A DNA stretch of 64,000 bases from the NCBI RefSeq assembly GCF_002929535.1, contig NZ_PJJO01000052.1, forward strand, positions 62,001-126,000, given 5' to 3'. The position numbers were made by a program, and so were the translations under genes. This document shows positions 55,953-63,673 of the stretch, piece by piece; the stretch's first letter is position 1, and the number at the start of each line of letters is the position of its first letter. The notes beneath the pieces are model-generated. The model was given only the letters and a program-made list of their open reading frames with translations. It searched no databases and had not been told where the DNA came from. Origin of the DNA: Cryobacterium sp. Y11 (GTDB lineage: Bacteria > Actinomycetota > Actinomycetes > Actinomycetales > Microbacteriaceae).

Positions 55953-56363
55953 ATGGCCCACCGTCAACGACACCCCGCCGATGCTGACGCTGCAGCTGTC
56001 CGAGCGGATAAGACGTGCGCCTCCTGTGGGCGGCGCATCGAGTGGCGCGCGAAGTGGGCCAAGAACTGGGATTTGGTAAAATACTGCTCCGCGGCGTGCC
56101 GGTCACATGGTGTCAACGCGACAGACTTGCAGCTCGAAGCGACCATCGTCACACTGCTCCAGGCTCGGGCACACGATTGCACGATCTGCCCCTCTGACGC
56201 GGCGCGAGCCATCGGCGGTGAGGAATGGCGCGACCTGATGGAGCCGGCCCGCCGAGCCGCACGCCGCATGGTTGCCCGCGGCGAATTGCAGATCACGCAG
56301 GGCGGAGTCGTAGTCGATCCGTCGACCGCCAAGGGTACGATTCGGTTGCGAACGCTGCGATAA
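55953..56363 (+). CDS. DUF2256 + DUF3253 protein
   Basis: A 136-residue protein of two small domains. Residues 18-50 are a zinc-binding DUF2256 (KTCASCGRRIEWRAKW, YCSAACR). The second half is DUF3253 (LLQARAHDCTICPSDAARAIG, LMEPARRAARRMVARGE), a winged-helix-like fold. These two domains often sit next to cryptochrome/photolyase-related genes, but none is here. The ATG at 55953 follows AGAGA. Confidence 0.8.
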   Translation: MAHRQRHPADADAAAVRADKTCASCGRRIEWRAKWAKNWDLVKYCSAACRSHGVNATDLQLEATIVTLLQARAHDCTICPSDAARAIGGEEWRDLMEPARRAARRMVARGELQITQGGVVVDPSTAKGTIRLRTLR

Positions 56364-56434
56364 GTGGCCACCACTTGCTGTGCGCCGAATCTGGGTGTCA
56401 GATCGCGGTGCCTATACAGACAGGAGAGATCGAC

Positions 56435-56518
56435 ATGACAGTGACCTGCGACATGATGGTCTCGGGGGACGGCTACGTGGCCGGCGTGAATCAGAGCCTG
56501 GAGCATCCGCTCGGTTAA
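56435..56518 (+). pseudogene. N-terminal stub of a dihydrofolate reductase-like (RibD-C) protein
   Basis: AGGAGA precedes an ATG; the 27 residues MTVTCDMMVSGDGYVAGVNQ then SLEHPLG match the start of actinobacterial dihydrofolate reductase-family proteins (SLDGYVAG.NQ..EHPLG) and then hit TAA. Everything after is unrelated, so it is a 3'-truncated gene. Confidence 0.65.
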
Positions 56519-56542
56519 TCCTCAACGAGTCACACCCGTCAC

Positions 56543-56869
56543 CTACCAGGTTGTGCACTGAACGAGTCGTGTGCGGCTGACATGGCCCACGAGCTGGCCG
56601 AGGCGTTCAGGCGCGACAGCGGATGTCTGCTCGACGCGCACGAGCGTGCGTTCGCCGCCGATCGTAATTGTCGGGCGAAAGCTGCTGGCGCGCGCGGAAC
56701 GCGAGGTCGGGGCTACCAAGACAGTCGGCAGTATGAGATCGTCAGACTGCAAGATGTCGACTCGGGGATACCTTATGTCTGCATGTAACTCGACCGATCC
56801 GGTAGCGGGATCGCAGGCGCGCAGGTCGGTGAGATAGCGCGGGTCGGCACGCGTCATCTGTGGGAGCAT
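56543..56869 (-). pseudogene. Decayed PemK/MazF family toxin
   Basis: The middle of this frame reads LQSDDLILPTVLVAPTS, then ASSFRPTITIGGE and VRVEQTSAVAPERLGQLVGH, a clear match to the second half of actinobacterial MazF/PemK toxins (QSDDL..STVLVAPTS..A.PASFRPE..I.G..TRVLVEQ...V...RLG). The normal MazF N-terminus with its GxEQ/GxRP region is degenerate, and the C-terminus is cut short. No antitoxin is recognisable. Probably non-functional. Confidence 0.55.
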
Positions 56870-56874
56870 GACGC

Positions 56875-57330
56875 ATGCACAACTTCGTGAGCGAGATTGT
56901 CAACCAGGCTCCCCAACAGACCAGCTGGTGGCTCAATGGCGGCGGCTGGTTCGTGCTGGCCCTCGTCAATGCGGGCCTGGCCGAACAGAAGAACCGTTCT
57001 CGCTGGACCTGGTTCGTGCTTTCCCTGTTTCTCGGGCCCGTCGCCACGTTCTTCATCGTGGTTTGGGAGCCTGTGGCCGAGCCGCCACTTGAGCTGGGGA
57101 ATCCGTTTGCGAGGGCCGACGATCGCTATCTCACCCTAGCTTTTCTCGCTTTCGTGGTCACGGTTGGCGCAGTGCTCTTCGCCGTGGCCGGGCAGACCTG
57201 GTACATGTGGGTCGCCAGCGGCATTGGTGCCGCGGCGCTCGTGCTCTTTCTCGTTCTGTTTCGACGTGCACGCGCAAAGCGGATGGCGGCACGCGCGCAC
57301 GCGCGCAGCGCCTCAGTGCCGACTGTCTGA
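56875..57330 (+). CDS. Four-helix membrane protein
   Basis: A 151-residue protein with hydrophobic segments near 20-36, 44-65, 86-104 and 108-128 and a basic Arg/Ala C-terminus. The segment AEQKNRSRWTWFVLSLFLGPVATFFIV is a recurring pattern in small actinobacterial membrane proteins. Function unknown. Convergent with yccF. Confidence 0.65.
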   Translation: MHNFVSEIVNQAPQQTSWWLNGGGWFVLALVNAGLAEQKNRSRWTWFVLSLFLGPVATFFIVVWEPVAEPPLELGNPFARADDRYLTLAFLAFVVTVGAVLFAVAGQTWYMWVASGIGAAALVLFLVLFRRARAKRMAARAHARSASVPTV

Positions 57331-57342
57331 CCCCTACAAGCG

Positions 57343-57717
57343 CTACGGCGTGTCGACGATCTGTTTGCCGAGCGGCATGAGCGCGACCGGGATCAGCTTG
57401 AAGTTGGCGATGCCGAACGGGATGCCGATGATGGTGATGCAGAGCGCTATGCCCGAGAGTAGGTGCTCGAGGGCGATCCACCAGCCGGCCAGAATCACCC
57501 AGATGACGTTGCCGAGGAGAGACGCGACGCCGGCGTTCGGCGTCTCAACCACGGTCTTGCCAAATGGCCAGAGCGCGTAGACGCCGATACGTGCCGCCGC
57601 GATTCCCCAGGGGATGGTCACGATGAGAATGCACATGATGAGAGCCGCGAACATGTAGCCGAGGAACAGCCAGAAGCCTGAGAGCACGAGCCAGATGATG
57701 TTGAGGAGGGTCTTCAT
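57343..57717 (-). CDS. YccF domain membrane protein
   Basis: A 124-residue inner-membrane protein with two YccF repeats: IIWLVLSGFWLFLGYMFAAL, TIPWGIAAARIGVYALWPFG and VIWVILAGWWIALEHLLSG, GIPFGIANFKLIPVALMPLG. The IPWG/IPFG pair is diagnostic. The family is widespread but has no firm function. The cupin gene lies 9 bases upstream, on the same strand. Confidence 0.87.
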   Translation of the reverse strand: MKTLLNIIWLVLSGFWLFLGYMFAALIMCILIVTIPWGIAAARIGVYALWPFGKTVVETPNAGVASLLGNVIWVILAGWWIALEHLLSGIALCITIIGIPFGIANFKLIPVALMPLGKQIVDTP

Positions 57718-57726
57718 TGTGGCTGT

Positions 57727-58053
57727 CTAGCCGATCAGGGTGAGCATCAGCCGTGATTCCTCGAGCGCCTCGACCTCGTGCTCGAGGTCGGCTTCGAGTC
57801 GAAGCAGGGCGCCGGGCGCCAGGTCGGTGACCTGCCCGCCGGCCGTGACGCGCAGGCGTCCGTCGAGGGCTTGCATGAGCAGAATCTTGGGCGCAGAGTG
57901 TTTTTTGAGCGTGAAACCGGCCTCGAAGGTGAGCACGACCACGCGCACCCCGGGGGAGGAGAGAACCGTGTTGTGGCCGAGCCGACCGGGTTCAACCGCG
58001 GCGTCAGACCGAATGTCTGCGATGTGCGTGAGGGGCAGCGTTATGTGTTCCAT
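57727..58053 (-). CDS. Small cupin domain protein
   Basis: A 108-residue single-domain cupin. The beta strands VRVVVLTFEAGFTLKKH, then GRLRVTAGGQVTDLAPGALLRLEADLEHEVEAL give the two conserved cupin motifs, with His ligands in KKH and EH. Co-directional with yccF. Probably binds a small ligand or metal; role unknown. Confidence 0.82.
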   Translation of the reverse strand: MEHITLPLTHIADIRSDAAVEPGRLGHNTVLSSPGVRVVVLTFEAGFTLKKHSAPKILLMQALDGRLRVTAGGQVTDLAPGALLRLEADLEHEVEALEESRLMLTLIG

Positions 58054-58173
58054 GATTCAACGCTAGACCCGTGAACGCCTTTCTCTTGGTCGATGGTGAT
58101 TGCTAAAATTAAGAGTGTCTGGGAGCCAGCCCTGAGCATCGGTTTAAGTGTGTCGCTCGAAGGCATCGCTGGG

Positions 58174-58201
58174 TATCGTTGGGCTATCGCTGTATATCGT
58201 T
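58174..58201 (+). promoter_or_regulatory. Direct repeats upstream of the PadR gene
   Basis: TATCGTT, TATCGCT and TATCGTT start at 58174, 58185 and 58195, about one helical turn apart, just before the PadR ribosome site. Candidate autoregulatory operator. Confidence 0.4.
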
Positions 58202-58224
58202 CGCAATACTTACAGGAGGCAATC

Positions 58225-58773
58225 ATGGGCAATTCATATCCAACAAGCGGGTTCAACGCTGGCAACATCGACGGCATCTGGCAGGCGATGGAGCAGTTCC
58301 GCTCGAGGTTCGAGAAGCAAACGGGAACCCGCGCGGGTCGCGGCGAGGTGCGCACGGCGGTGCTCGCGCTGCTCGCTGAGCAGTCGATGCACGGCTACCA
58401 GATTATTCACGAAATCGAAGAGCGCAGTGGCGGCAGCTGGAAACCCAGCGCCGGCTCGGTCTACCCGACCCTGCAGCTGTTGGCCGACGAGGGTCTCATC
58501 AGCGCCGAGGAGTCCAACGGTCGCAAGATCTACTCCCTGACCGATGAGGGTCGCGCCGCTGTCGCTGACGCTGACATGAGCGCGCCGTGGGAAACTACGG
58601 CGTCGACTCCTGGTCACGGTCATGGCCATGCGGCACTGCCGAAAGCAGGGATCGAGCTTGCCCAGGCCGCGGCGCAGGTTGGTCGCACCGGCTCGCCGGA
58701 GCAGGTCAAGCAGGCCGTCATGGTGCTCGACGACGCACGTCGCAAGCTCTACTCGATTCTCGCCCAGGACTGA
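58225..58773 (+). CDS. PadR family transcriptional regulator
   Basis: A 182-residue PadR regulator. ATG at 58225 after AGGAGG. Winged helix: VRTAVLALLAEQSMHGYQIIHEIEERSGGSWKPSAGSVYPTLQLL (landmarks residues 42-86) with the typical GSVYPTLQLLADEGLI wing. A His/Gly-rich linker (GHGHGHAAL) and a C-terminal helical pair follow. It precedes the UbiB-like gene by 55 bases and may regulate it. Confidence 0.9.
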   Translation: MGNSYPTSGFNAGNIDGIWQAMEQFRSRFEKQTGTRAGRGEVRTAVLALLAEQSMHGYQIIHEIEERSGGSWKPSAGSVYPTLQLLADEGLISAEESNGRKIYSLTDEGRAAVADADMSAPWETTASTPGHGHGHAALPKAGIELAQAAAQVGRTGSPEQVKQAVMVLDDARRKLYSILAQD

Positions 58774-58828
58774 CGGGGTGCCACTGGCTCGTCGAGGTAG
58801 CTACGATTCGAACTCGGGCGCAGGAAAC

Positions 58829-60484
58829 ATGCGCGCCCGCTACCGCCGCATTCTGCGTTTCGCCAGCTGGTACCTGGCCATAACGTGGTGGTTCGAGTTG
58901 TTTCTGCCCCGCATCGGGCTGGTGAAAATCGCGGAGCGCACACGTCCTAAACGGATGCAACGCTTCGCCAAGGGCTTTCACATTCTGGCGGCCGACCTCG
59001 GTGGCCTCATGATCAAGGTCGGGCAGTTCATGTCGTCGCGCCTCGACGTGCTGCCGCCCGAGATCACCAAAGAACTCGAGGGGCTGCAAGACGAGGTTGC
59101 CCCCGTGGCTTTTGCTGCTATTCGCGCAGCAGCCGAAGCGGAGTTGGGCATGCCGCTCGAGCGAGCCTTCATGTCGGTCGACGAGACGCCGGTGGCGGCG
59201 GCATCGCTCGGCCAGGCGCACCGAGCCCGACTGACCGCGCTTGATGCTGCCGACACGGGGCTCGACGACGTCATCATCAAGGTGCAGCGCCCGGGCATCG
59301 ACGCGATTATCGAAGTCGATCTGGCTGCCCTGCGCAAGGTGGGTGGGTGGCTCAGCCATGTGAAACTCGTCTCCAACCGGGTCGACATGCCCGCGCTCGT
59401 CGAGGAATTCGCCCAAACCAGCCTCGAAGAGATCGACTACCTGCACGAAGGTGCTAGCTCGGAACGCTTCGCGGCAGCCTTTCCCGACGACGACCGGGTC
59501 AGCGTACCCGTCGTCGTCTGGGAGCGCACCACCCGTAAGGTGCTCACCCTCGAAGACGTGACGGCGATCAAGATCACCGACGTTGGGGCCCTGCACAAGG
59601 CGGGCATCGATCCAGCACAGGTGGCCCCGCTCTTCGCGGAGGTCATGTTCGACCAAATGTTCACCCAGGGCTTCTTTCACGCTGATCCGCACCCCGGAAA
59701 CATCTTTGTCACCCCGGATGCTGATATCGAACGCGGCTGGAAGCTAACGTTCATCGACTTCGGAATGATGGGCGAAGTCCGTACCAGCACGCGCACCGGA
59801 CTGCGCAAAATGCTGATCGCTGCCGCCTCGCGTGATGGGCGCGGCCTCGTCAGCGCAATGAACGACGTCGGTGTGCTCCTGCCATCGGCGGAGACGACAG
59901 AGCTCGAACGGGCGATGACGACCTTGTTCGCCCGCTTTGGCGGCATGGGGTTTGCAGAACTGCGAGAGGTCGACCCGCGGGAGTTTCGCGATTTCGCGGT
60001 GCAATTTGGCGACGTCGTGCGCTCGCTGCCGTTCCAGCTACCCGAGAACTTCCTGCTCATCATTCGGGCGATGTCCCTTACCTCCGGGGTGGCCAGTTCG
60101 CTCAATCCCGCGTTCAACCTCTGGGACTCCGTCGAGCCCTACGCGGCGCAGTTGCTGCGTGACGAGAGCGGCAACGTGGTGCAGGACTTCGCGAAGCAGG
60201 CGCTGGAGACCGCCGGCATAGCCTTTCGGCTGCCGAAACGGATCGATGCGCTCATCACCCGAGTCGAAAACGGCACCATCGCGGGCACCAGCCCCGCGCT
60301 TGAGAAGCGCGTCGCCCGACTTGAGCGCGCCATGCGGCAAGTGGTCTCGGCCCTCCTATTCGGCGTCGTCCTCATAGCCGGCGTACTGCTGCGAGCGGAT
60401 GACGCGGTGCTCGGCACCGTACTAATGGTCGCGTCGGTCGCCCCCCTGCTGCACGCCCTGTTCGCGGGTCGCCGCGGCGTCTGA
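58829..60484 (+). CDS. AarF/ABC1/UbiB kinase family protein
   Basis: Atypical kinase of 551 residues. The KxGQ motif is LMIKVGQFMSSRLDVLPPE; the A-rich loop, IIKVQRPGID, FFHADPHPGNIF and FIDFGMMGE follow. Two C-terminal membrane helices lie near 505-545. In other bacteria the family supports quinone biosynthesis through ATP hydrolysis or lipid extraction. The start at 58829 has AGGA upstream; longer frames overlap the PadR gene. Confidence 0.92.
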   Translation: MRARYRRILRFASWYLAITWWFELFLPRIGLVKIAERTRPKRMQRFAKGFHILAADLGGLMIKVGQFMSSRLDVLPPEITKELEGLQDEVAPVAFAAIRAAAEAELGMPLERAFMSVDETPVAAASLGQAHRARLTALDAADTGLDDVIIKVQRPGIDAIIEVDLAALRKVGGWLSHVKLVSNRVDMPALVEEFAQTSLEEIDYLHEGASSERFAAAFPDDDRVSVPVVVWERTTRKVLTLEDVTAIKITDVGALHKAGIDPAQVAPLFAEVMFDQMFTQGFFHADPHPGNIFVTPDADIERGWKLTFIDFGMMGEVRTSTRTGLRKMLIAAASRDGRGLVSAMNDVGVLLPSAETTELERAMTTLFARFGGMGFAELREVDPREFRDFAVQFGDVVRSLPFQLPENFLLIIRAMSLTSGVASSLNPAFNLWDSVEPYAAQLLRDESGNVVQDFAKQALETAGIAFRLPKRIDALITRVENGTIAGTSPALEKRVARLERAMRQVVSALLFGVVLIAGVLLRADDAVLGTVLMVASVAPLLHALFAGRRGV

Positions 60485-60736
60485 GCGTCGCGCGCTGCGT
60501 CCCTCGACACTGAGGCCGGCCGGCATTCGCTTGGCGACCCGGCAGTTGCATAACACCTGCAATTTGGGCGGCGGGGGCACTCGACCCCGAATTCACGCGG
60601 CAGATAATTGAGTGTTTCCCAGGCAGGATGCTCGCCGAGCTGTCGTTTTTCCTGAATTAGCCACAGGCGCGTCCGCCGACAGCCCACATGCATACTCCTG
60701 CGCCAGCCAACGGACCCGGTAGCAAGCGGTTCTGCG
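60485..60736. other. Gene-free stretch with a relic-associated sequence
   Basis: No convincing gene. Bases 60546-60594 resemble 55788-55831 near the HelD relic: both contain TTGC, AACACCTGCA, ATTT and end in GAATTC. Origin unknown. Confidence 0.4.
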
Positions 60737-60940
60737 TTAGACCACCGACAATTCGGCCATTCGGGAGAGCGCGAGCTGCGTGTACAGGGCGGTGCCGTCT
60801 GCCAGGACATTGTCGTCGAAGCTTGCCGTGGGGGGAGTGGTCGAAGGCGGCGGCCTGGCATCGGCTTCTCGCGGCGGTGCCGAGAGAAAGACGAAGGCTT
60901 CAACACCCGCCACGAGTATTCGGGGCCGCTGAGCGGGTTA
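60737..60940 (-). pseudogene. Frameshifted remnant of an M20 amidohydrolase
   Basis: On the minus strand, pieces in different frames line up with the C-terminal part of M20 amidohydrolases: PLSGPEYSWRVL, then EAFVFLSAPP, then FDHSPHG (the usual NHSP.A region), then FDDNVLADGTALYTQLALSR with MAELSVV and a TAA. At least two frameshifts separate them, and the N-terminal three quarters is absent. A dead gene. Confidence 0.65.
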
Positions 60941-60981
60941 TTCCTGCCGTGAAGCGCACTCGGCCGATATGACGTGCAGGC

Positions 60982-61024
60982 CGTCACCCGCCATCACCAA
61001 GTGTTCATCTGCGGTTCATTACGA
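60982..61024 (+). promoter_or_regulatory. PHO-box-like direct repeats upstream of phnD
   Basis: Contiguous 11-base units CATCACCAAGT (60992), GTTCATCTGCG (61003) and GTTCATTACGA (61014) each carry TCA at positions 3-5, with a weaker unit starting at 60982. GTTCATCTGCG fits the actinobacterial PhoP direct-repeat unit. An inverted repeat ATTACGAG/CTCGTAAT overlaps the end (61018-61042). About 80 bases before the phnD start. Confidence 0.6.
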
Positions 61025-61105
61025 GTCTCACGTTCTCGTAATTCGTATTCAGAGACGGATGGTCTTCTATTCAGGCACCCACTCTTCCTCTGAAAGGACC
61101 AGCCC

Positions 61106-62011
61106 ATGTCACGAGGTACCCGCGCCGTCGTAATGGCGACCTCACTTGCATCCGTCTTGCTGCTCACCGCCTGCGCCGGCGCGCCCGCAGCAGGCGAGAC
61201 TCCGGCAGCCACGGCGGAAACTGGCGAACTCGTCTTCGCCATGCCGCCGGGAACGGACGACCCGGACACCCTGCTGCAGGTCGACGCCGTGACCGCGATG
61301 ATTGCGGACGCCACTGGTCGCTCCGTGAAGACCGAAAACCCGGCGGACTATATGGCCGTCGTGGAAGCTGTACGCAGCGGATTCGTCGATGTCGCCCTGA
61401 TGAGCCAGTTCTCCACCGCGCTGGCCATTGCCAACGGCAGCGTCTCGCCGCTGATCGTGTGGGAAGCCGAGACCCTGCCCGCCTCCGTCTGCCTCGTACC
61501 GGCCGACAGTGAGATCGAGCAGATTTCCGACTTTGCCGGCCACCAGATCGCATTCGTCGATCCGGGATCCACGACCGGGCACTTCATGCCGAAGTCGATG
61601 CTGGCCCAGAACGGCCTAGTCGACGGTGAAGACTACCGAAGCACCTTCGCCGGCGGCCACGATTCCGCTATTCTCGCCATGCTCAACGGGTCCGTCGACA
61701 TGGCCTGCACTGCTCGTCAGCTGTACCCGATGTTCCTCGACGCCGGCATGTACACCGCCGATGAGGTGCGCATCGTGGCCGAAACCGACCCGATTCCGAT
61801 CGGAATCTCGATCGTCGTGCGTAACGATCTCGATGAGAAAACCCGCCAGCAGCTCATCGATCACCTGCCCGAGGCGCTAATGGCCGACGAGGGAACGTTC
61901 GCACTCTTCGGCGGCAGCAACGATTACATCGTAAATCCGGGAGCGGATGTCTACGCCCCGCTCCTGCAGGTCGCCTCCGACGTGGGCGTCGACCTCGAGG
62001 ACATGCGGTGA
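61106..62011 (+). CDS. phnD: Phosphonate/phosphite-type ABC substrate-binding lipoprotein
   Basis: A 301-residue PhnD-like binding protein. Lipobox LLLTAC near residue 22. FAMPPGTDDPDTLLQVDAVT starts the mature domain; FVDPGSTTGHFMPKSML is the typical PhnD-like SxTSG-type loop region, here DPGSTTGH. It binds phosphonate, phosphite or a phosphate ester for PhnCE. The stop overlaps phnC by 4 bases. AAAGGA precedes the ATG. A PhoP-type box upstream suggests induction by phosphate starvation. Confidence 0.87.
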   Translation: MSRGTRAVVMATSLASVLLLTACAGAPAAGETPAATAETGELVFAMPPGTDDPDTLLQVDAVTAMIADATGRSVKTENPADYMAVVEAVRSGFVDVALMSQFSTALAIANGSVSPLIVWEAETLPASVCLVPADSEIEQISDFAGHQIAFVDPGSTTGHFMPKSMLAQNGLVDGEDYRSTFAGGHDSAILAMLNGSVDMACTARQLYPMFLDAGMYTADEVRIVAETDPIPIGISIVVRNDLDEKTRQQLIDHLPEALMADEGTFALFGGSNDYIVNPGADVYAPLLQVASDVGVDLEDMR

Positions 62012-62832
62012 CTGTGGTGAGCACGCCAATTGCCAGCGCGACCGGTGCTGCAGCGCTGAGCCGGGGCGTACCGACGTCGGTCGATACTGTGACCGTGCGC
62101 AATCTGCGTGTGACCTATGGCACCACCGTGGCCCTCGACGGCGTCGACTTTGACGTGGCTCCCGGCGAAATGGTCGCACTACTGGGGCACTCCGGGTCGG
62201 GCAAATCGACGCTCATGAGATCACTTACTCGCATGACGGCGGCCACTGCCGACACCCTGAGTGTCGCCGGACGTGACGTGCTCACGCTCAAGGGCCGCCC
62301 ACTGCGAGCGCTGCGTGCCGACGTGGGTTATGTCTTTCAACACTTCAACCTCGTGCCCAATCTCAGCGCGCTCACCAACGTACTCACCGGCGGGCTGTAC
62401 CGGGCAGGACCGGTGAACTTTCTCGGCGGCTTCAGCCCCATTCAGCGCAGCGAGGGCCTCCAACTGCTCAAGCGGGTGGGCCTGGAACACAAGGCGCGCC
62501 AGCAGACTCGCAGCCTCAGCGGTGGCGAGCAGCAGCGGGTCGCGATTGCCCGTGCGCTCATGCAGCAACCGCGGCTGATTCTGGCCGACGAACCGGTGGC
62601 CTCGCTCGATCCTCGCCTCGCCGGCTCGGTGCTCACCCTGCTGCGCGAAATCGCGGTGGAGCAGCGCATCCCAGTGATCGTCAGCCTGCACGTGGTCGCC
62701 TTGGCGCGGCAGTATGCCGATCGGGTTGTGGGCTTGCATTCCGGGCGCACGGTGTTCATCGGCCCCGCGAACGGACTCACCTCGTCCAGCGTGACGGATA
62801 TTTATGGAACAGATGGAGAATTCGGTGTCTAA
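62008..62832 (+). CDS. phnC: Phosphonate-type ABC transporter ATPase
   Basis: ATPase of 274 residues. Walker [10 protein letters not shown], signature LSGGEQQR, Walker [13 protein letters not shown], and the PhnC-typical insertion [23 protein letters not shown]. The start overlaps phnD by 4 bases (GTGA), the end overlaps phnE by 8. Energises uptake by PhnE. Confidence 0.92.
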   Translation: MTVVSTPIASATGAAALSRGVPTSVDTVTVRNLRVTYGTTVALDGVDFDVAPGEMVALLGHSGSGKSTLMRSLTRMTAATADTLSVAGRDVLTLKGRPLRALRADVGYVFQHFNLVPNLSALTNVLTGGLYRAGPVNFLGGFSPIQRSEGLQLLKRVGLEHKARQQTRSLSGGEQQRVAIARALMQQPRLILADEPVASLDPRLAGSVLTLLREIAVEQRIPVIVSLHVVALARQYADRVVGLHSGRTVFIGPANGLTSSSVTDIYGTDGEFGV

Positions 62833-63673
62833 GCTTACAGCCCCGCGGCCAACAGAGGCCGGGGCGACTCAGCCTCAACTCAGCGACACCGACCGCTCCC
62901 GGCTCGTGCGAACCGTGCAGGTTCCCGGGGCGACCGGCTTGATCGGACTCATCGTCGTGATCGTGCTCGTCGTCTGGAGCATTGCGGGCTCCGGCTTCAA
63001 CCTCGAACGCTTCGTCACTGGGATCCCGCGCATGGGCGATTTTCTCGTGCGAATGTGGCCGGCCACCTTCGACAAATTTCCAATTATCGTGGAACTGCTC
63101 ACCGAAACGCTGCAGATGGCCGTCGTCGGTACGTTGATCGGCGCCGCGCTGTCACTGCTGGTGAGTTTCGGAGCCACGAGCACCATCGCACCGCGCTGGT
63201 TGTACACCTCGACCAGGTTCGTGCTCAACGTGCTGCGATCTATTCCCGAGCTTATTTTCGCGCTCATGTTCGTGTCGGCTGTTGGCCTCGGCCCGTTCGC
63301 CGGGATCCTCGCACTCATCGTCGGCTCGATCGGGTCGATCGGCAAGATCTACGCCGAGGCCATGGAGTCGGTTTCAACCGGGCCGGTTGAGGCGCTCAGC
63401 TCTGCTGGCGCATCGAAGCGACAGGTCATCACCTACGGTGTTGTTCCGCAAGCCGCGCCGCTCCTGGTTAGCTACACCCTGCTCCTGTTTGAAGGCAACG
63501 TGCGCGGGGCCACTATTCTCGGCTTGGTCGGGGCTGGGGGAATCGGGATGGAACTGACCACCGCGATGCGCATGTACGACTACGGCCACCTGTTCGCGAT
63601 CATCATCAGCATTATCGTGCTCGTCACGGTGATTGACCGAACCAGCGCCATCATTCGAAAGAAGATCACCTAA
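62825..63673 (+). CDS. phnE: Phosphonate-type ABC transporter permease
   Basis: Permease of about 282 residues with six membrane segments. The EAA loop is AMESVSTGPVEALSSAGASKRQVI, followed by the PhnE tail GAGGIGMELTTAMRMYDYGH. I prefer the GTG at 62825 (GGAG 6 bases upstream, 8-base overlap with phnC) over the ATG at 62804. The stop shares one base with the next ATG. Confidence 0.9.
   Translation: MSKLTAPRPTEAGATQPQLSDTDRSRLVRTVQVPGATGLIGLIVVIVLVVWSIAGSGFNLERFVTGIPRMGDFLVRMWPATFDKFPIIVELLTETLQMAVVGTLIGAALSLLVSFGATSTIAPRWLYTSTRFVLNVLRSIPELIFALMFVSAVGLGPFAGILALIVGSIGSIGKIYAEAMESVSTGPVEALSSAGASKRQVITYGVVPQAAPLLVSYTLLLFEGNVRGATILGLVGAGGIGMELTTAMRMYDYGHLFAIIISIIVLVTVIDRTSAIIRKKIT

Noticed and set aside
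55766-55954. Small minus-strand gene (62 codons) ahead of the DUF2256 gene
   Set aside because: Its end lies in the tandem repeat, it has no ribosome site, and I recognise no family.
58622-58828. N-terminal extension of the UbiB-like protein
   Set aside because: It overlaps the PadR gene out of frame and is not family-like; the ATG at 58829 has a ribosome site.
60139-60987. Minus-strand 282-codon frame covering the end of the UbiB-like gene
   Set aside because: Arg/Ser-rich shadow; the real signal on this strand is short frameshifted amidohydrolase pieces.
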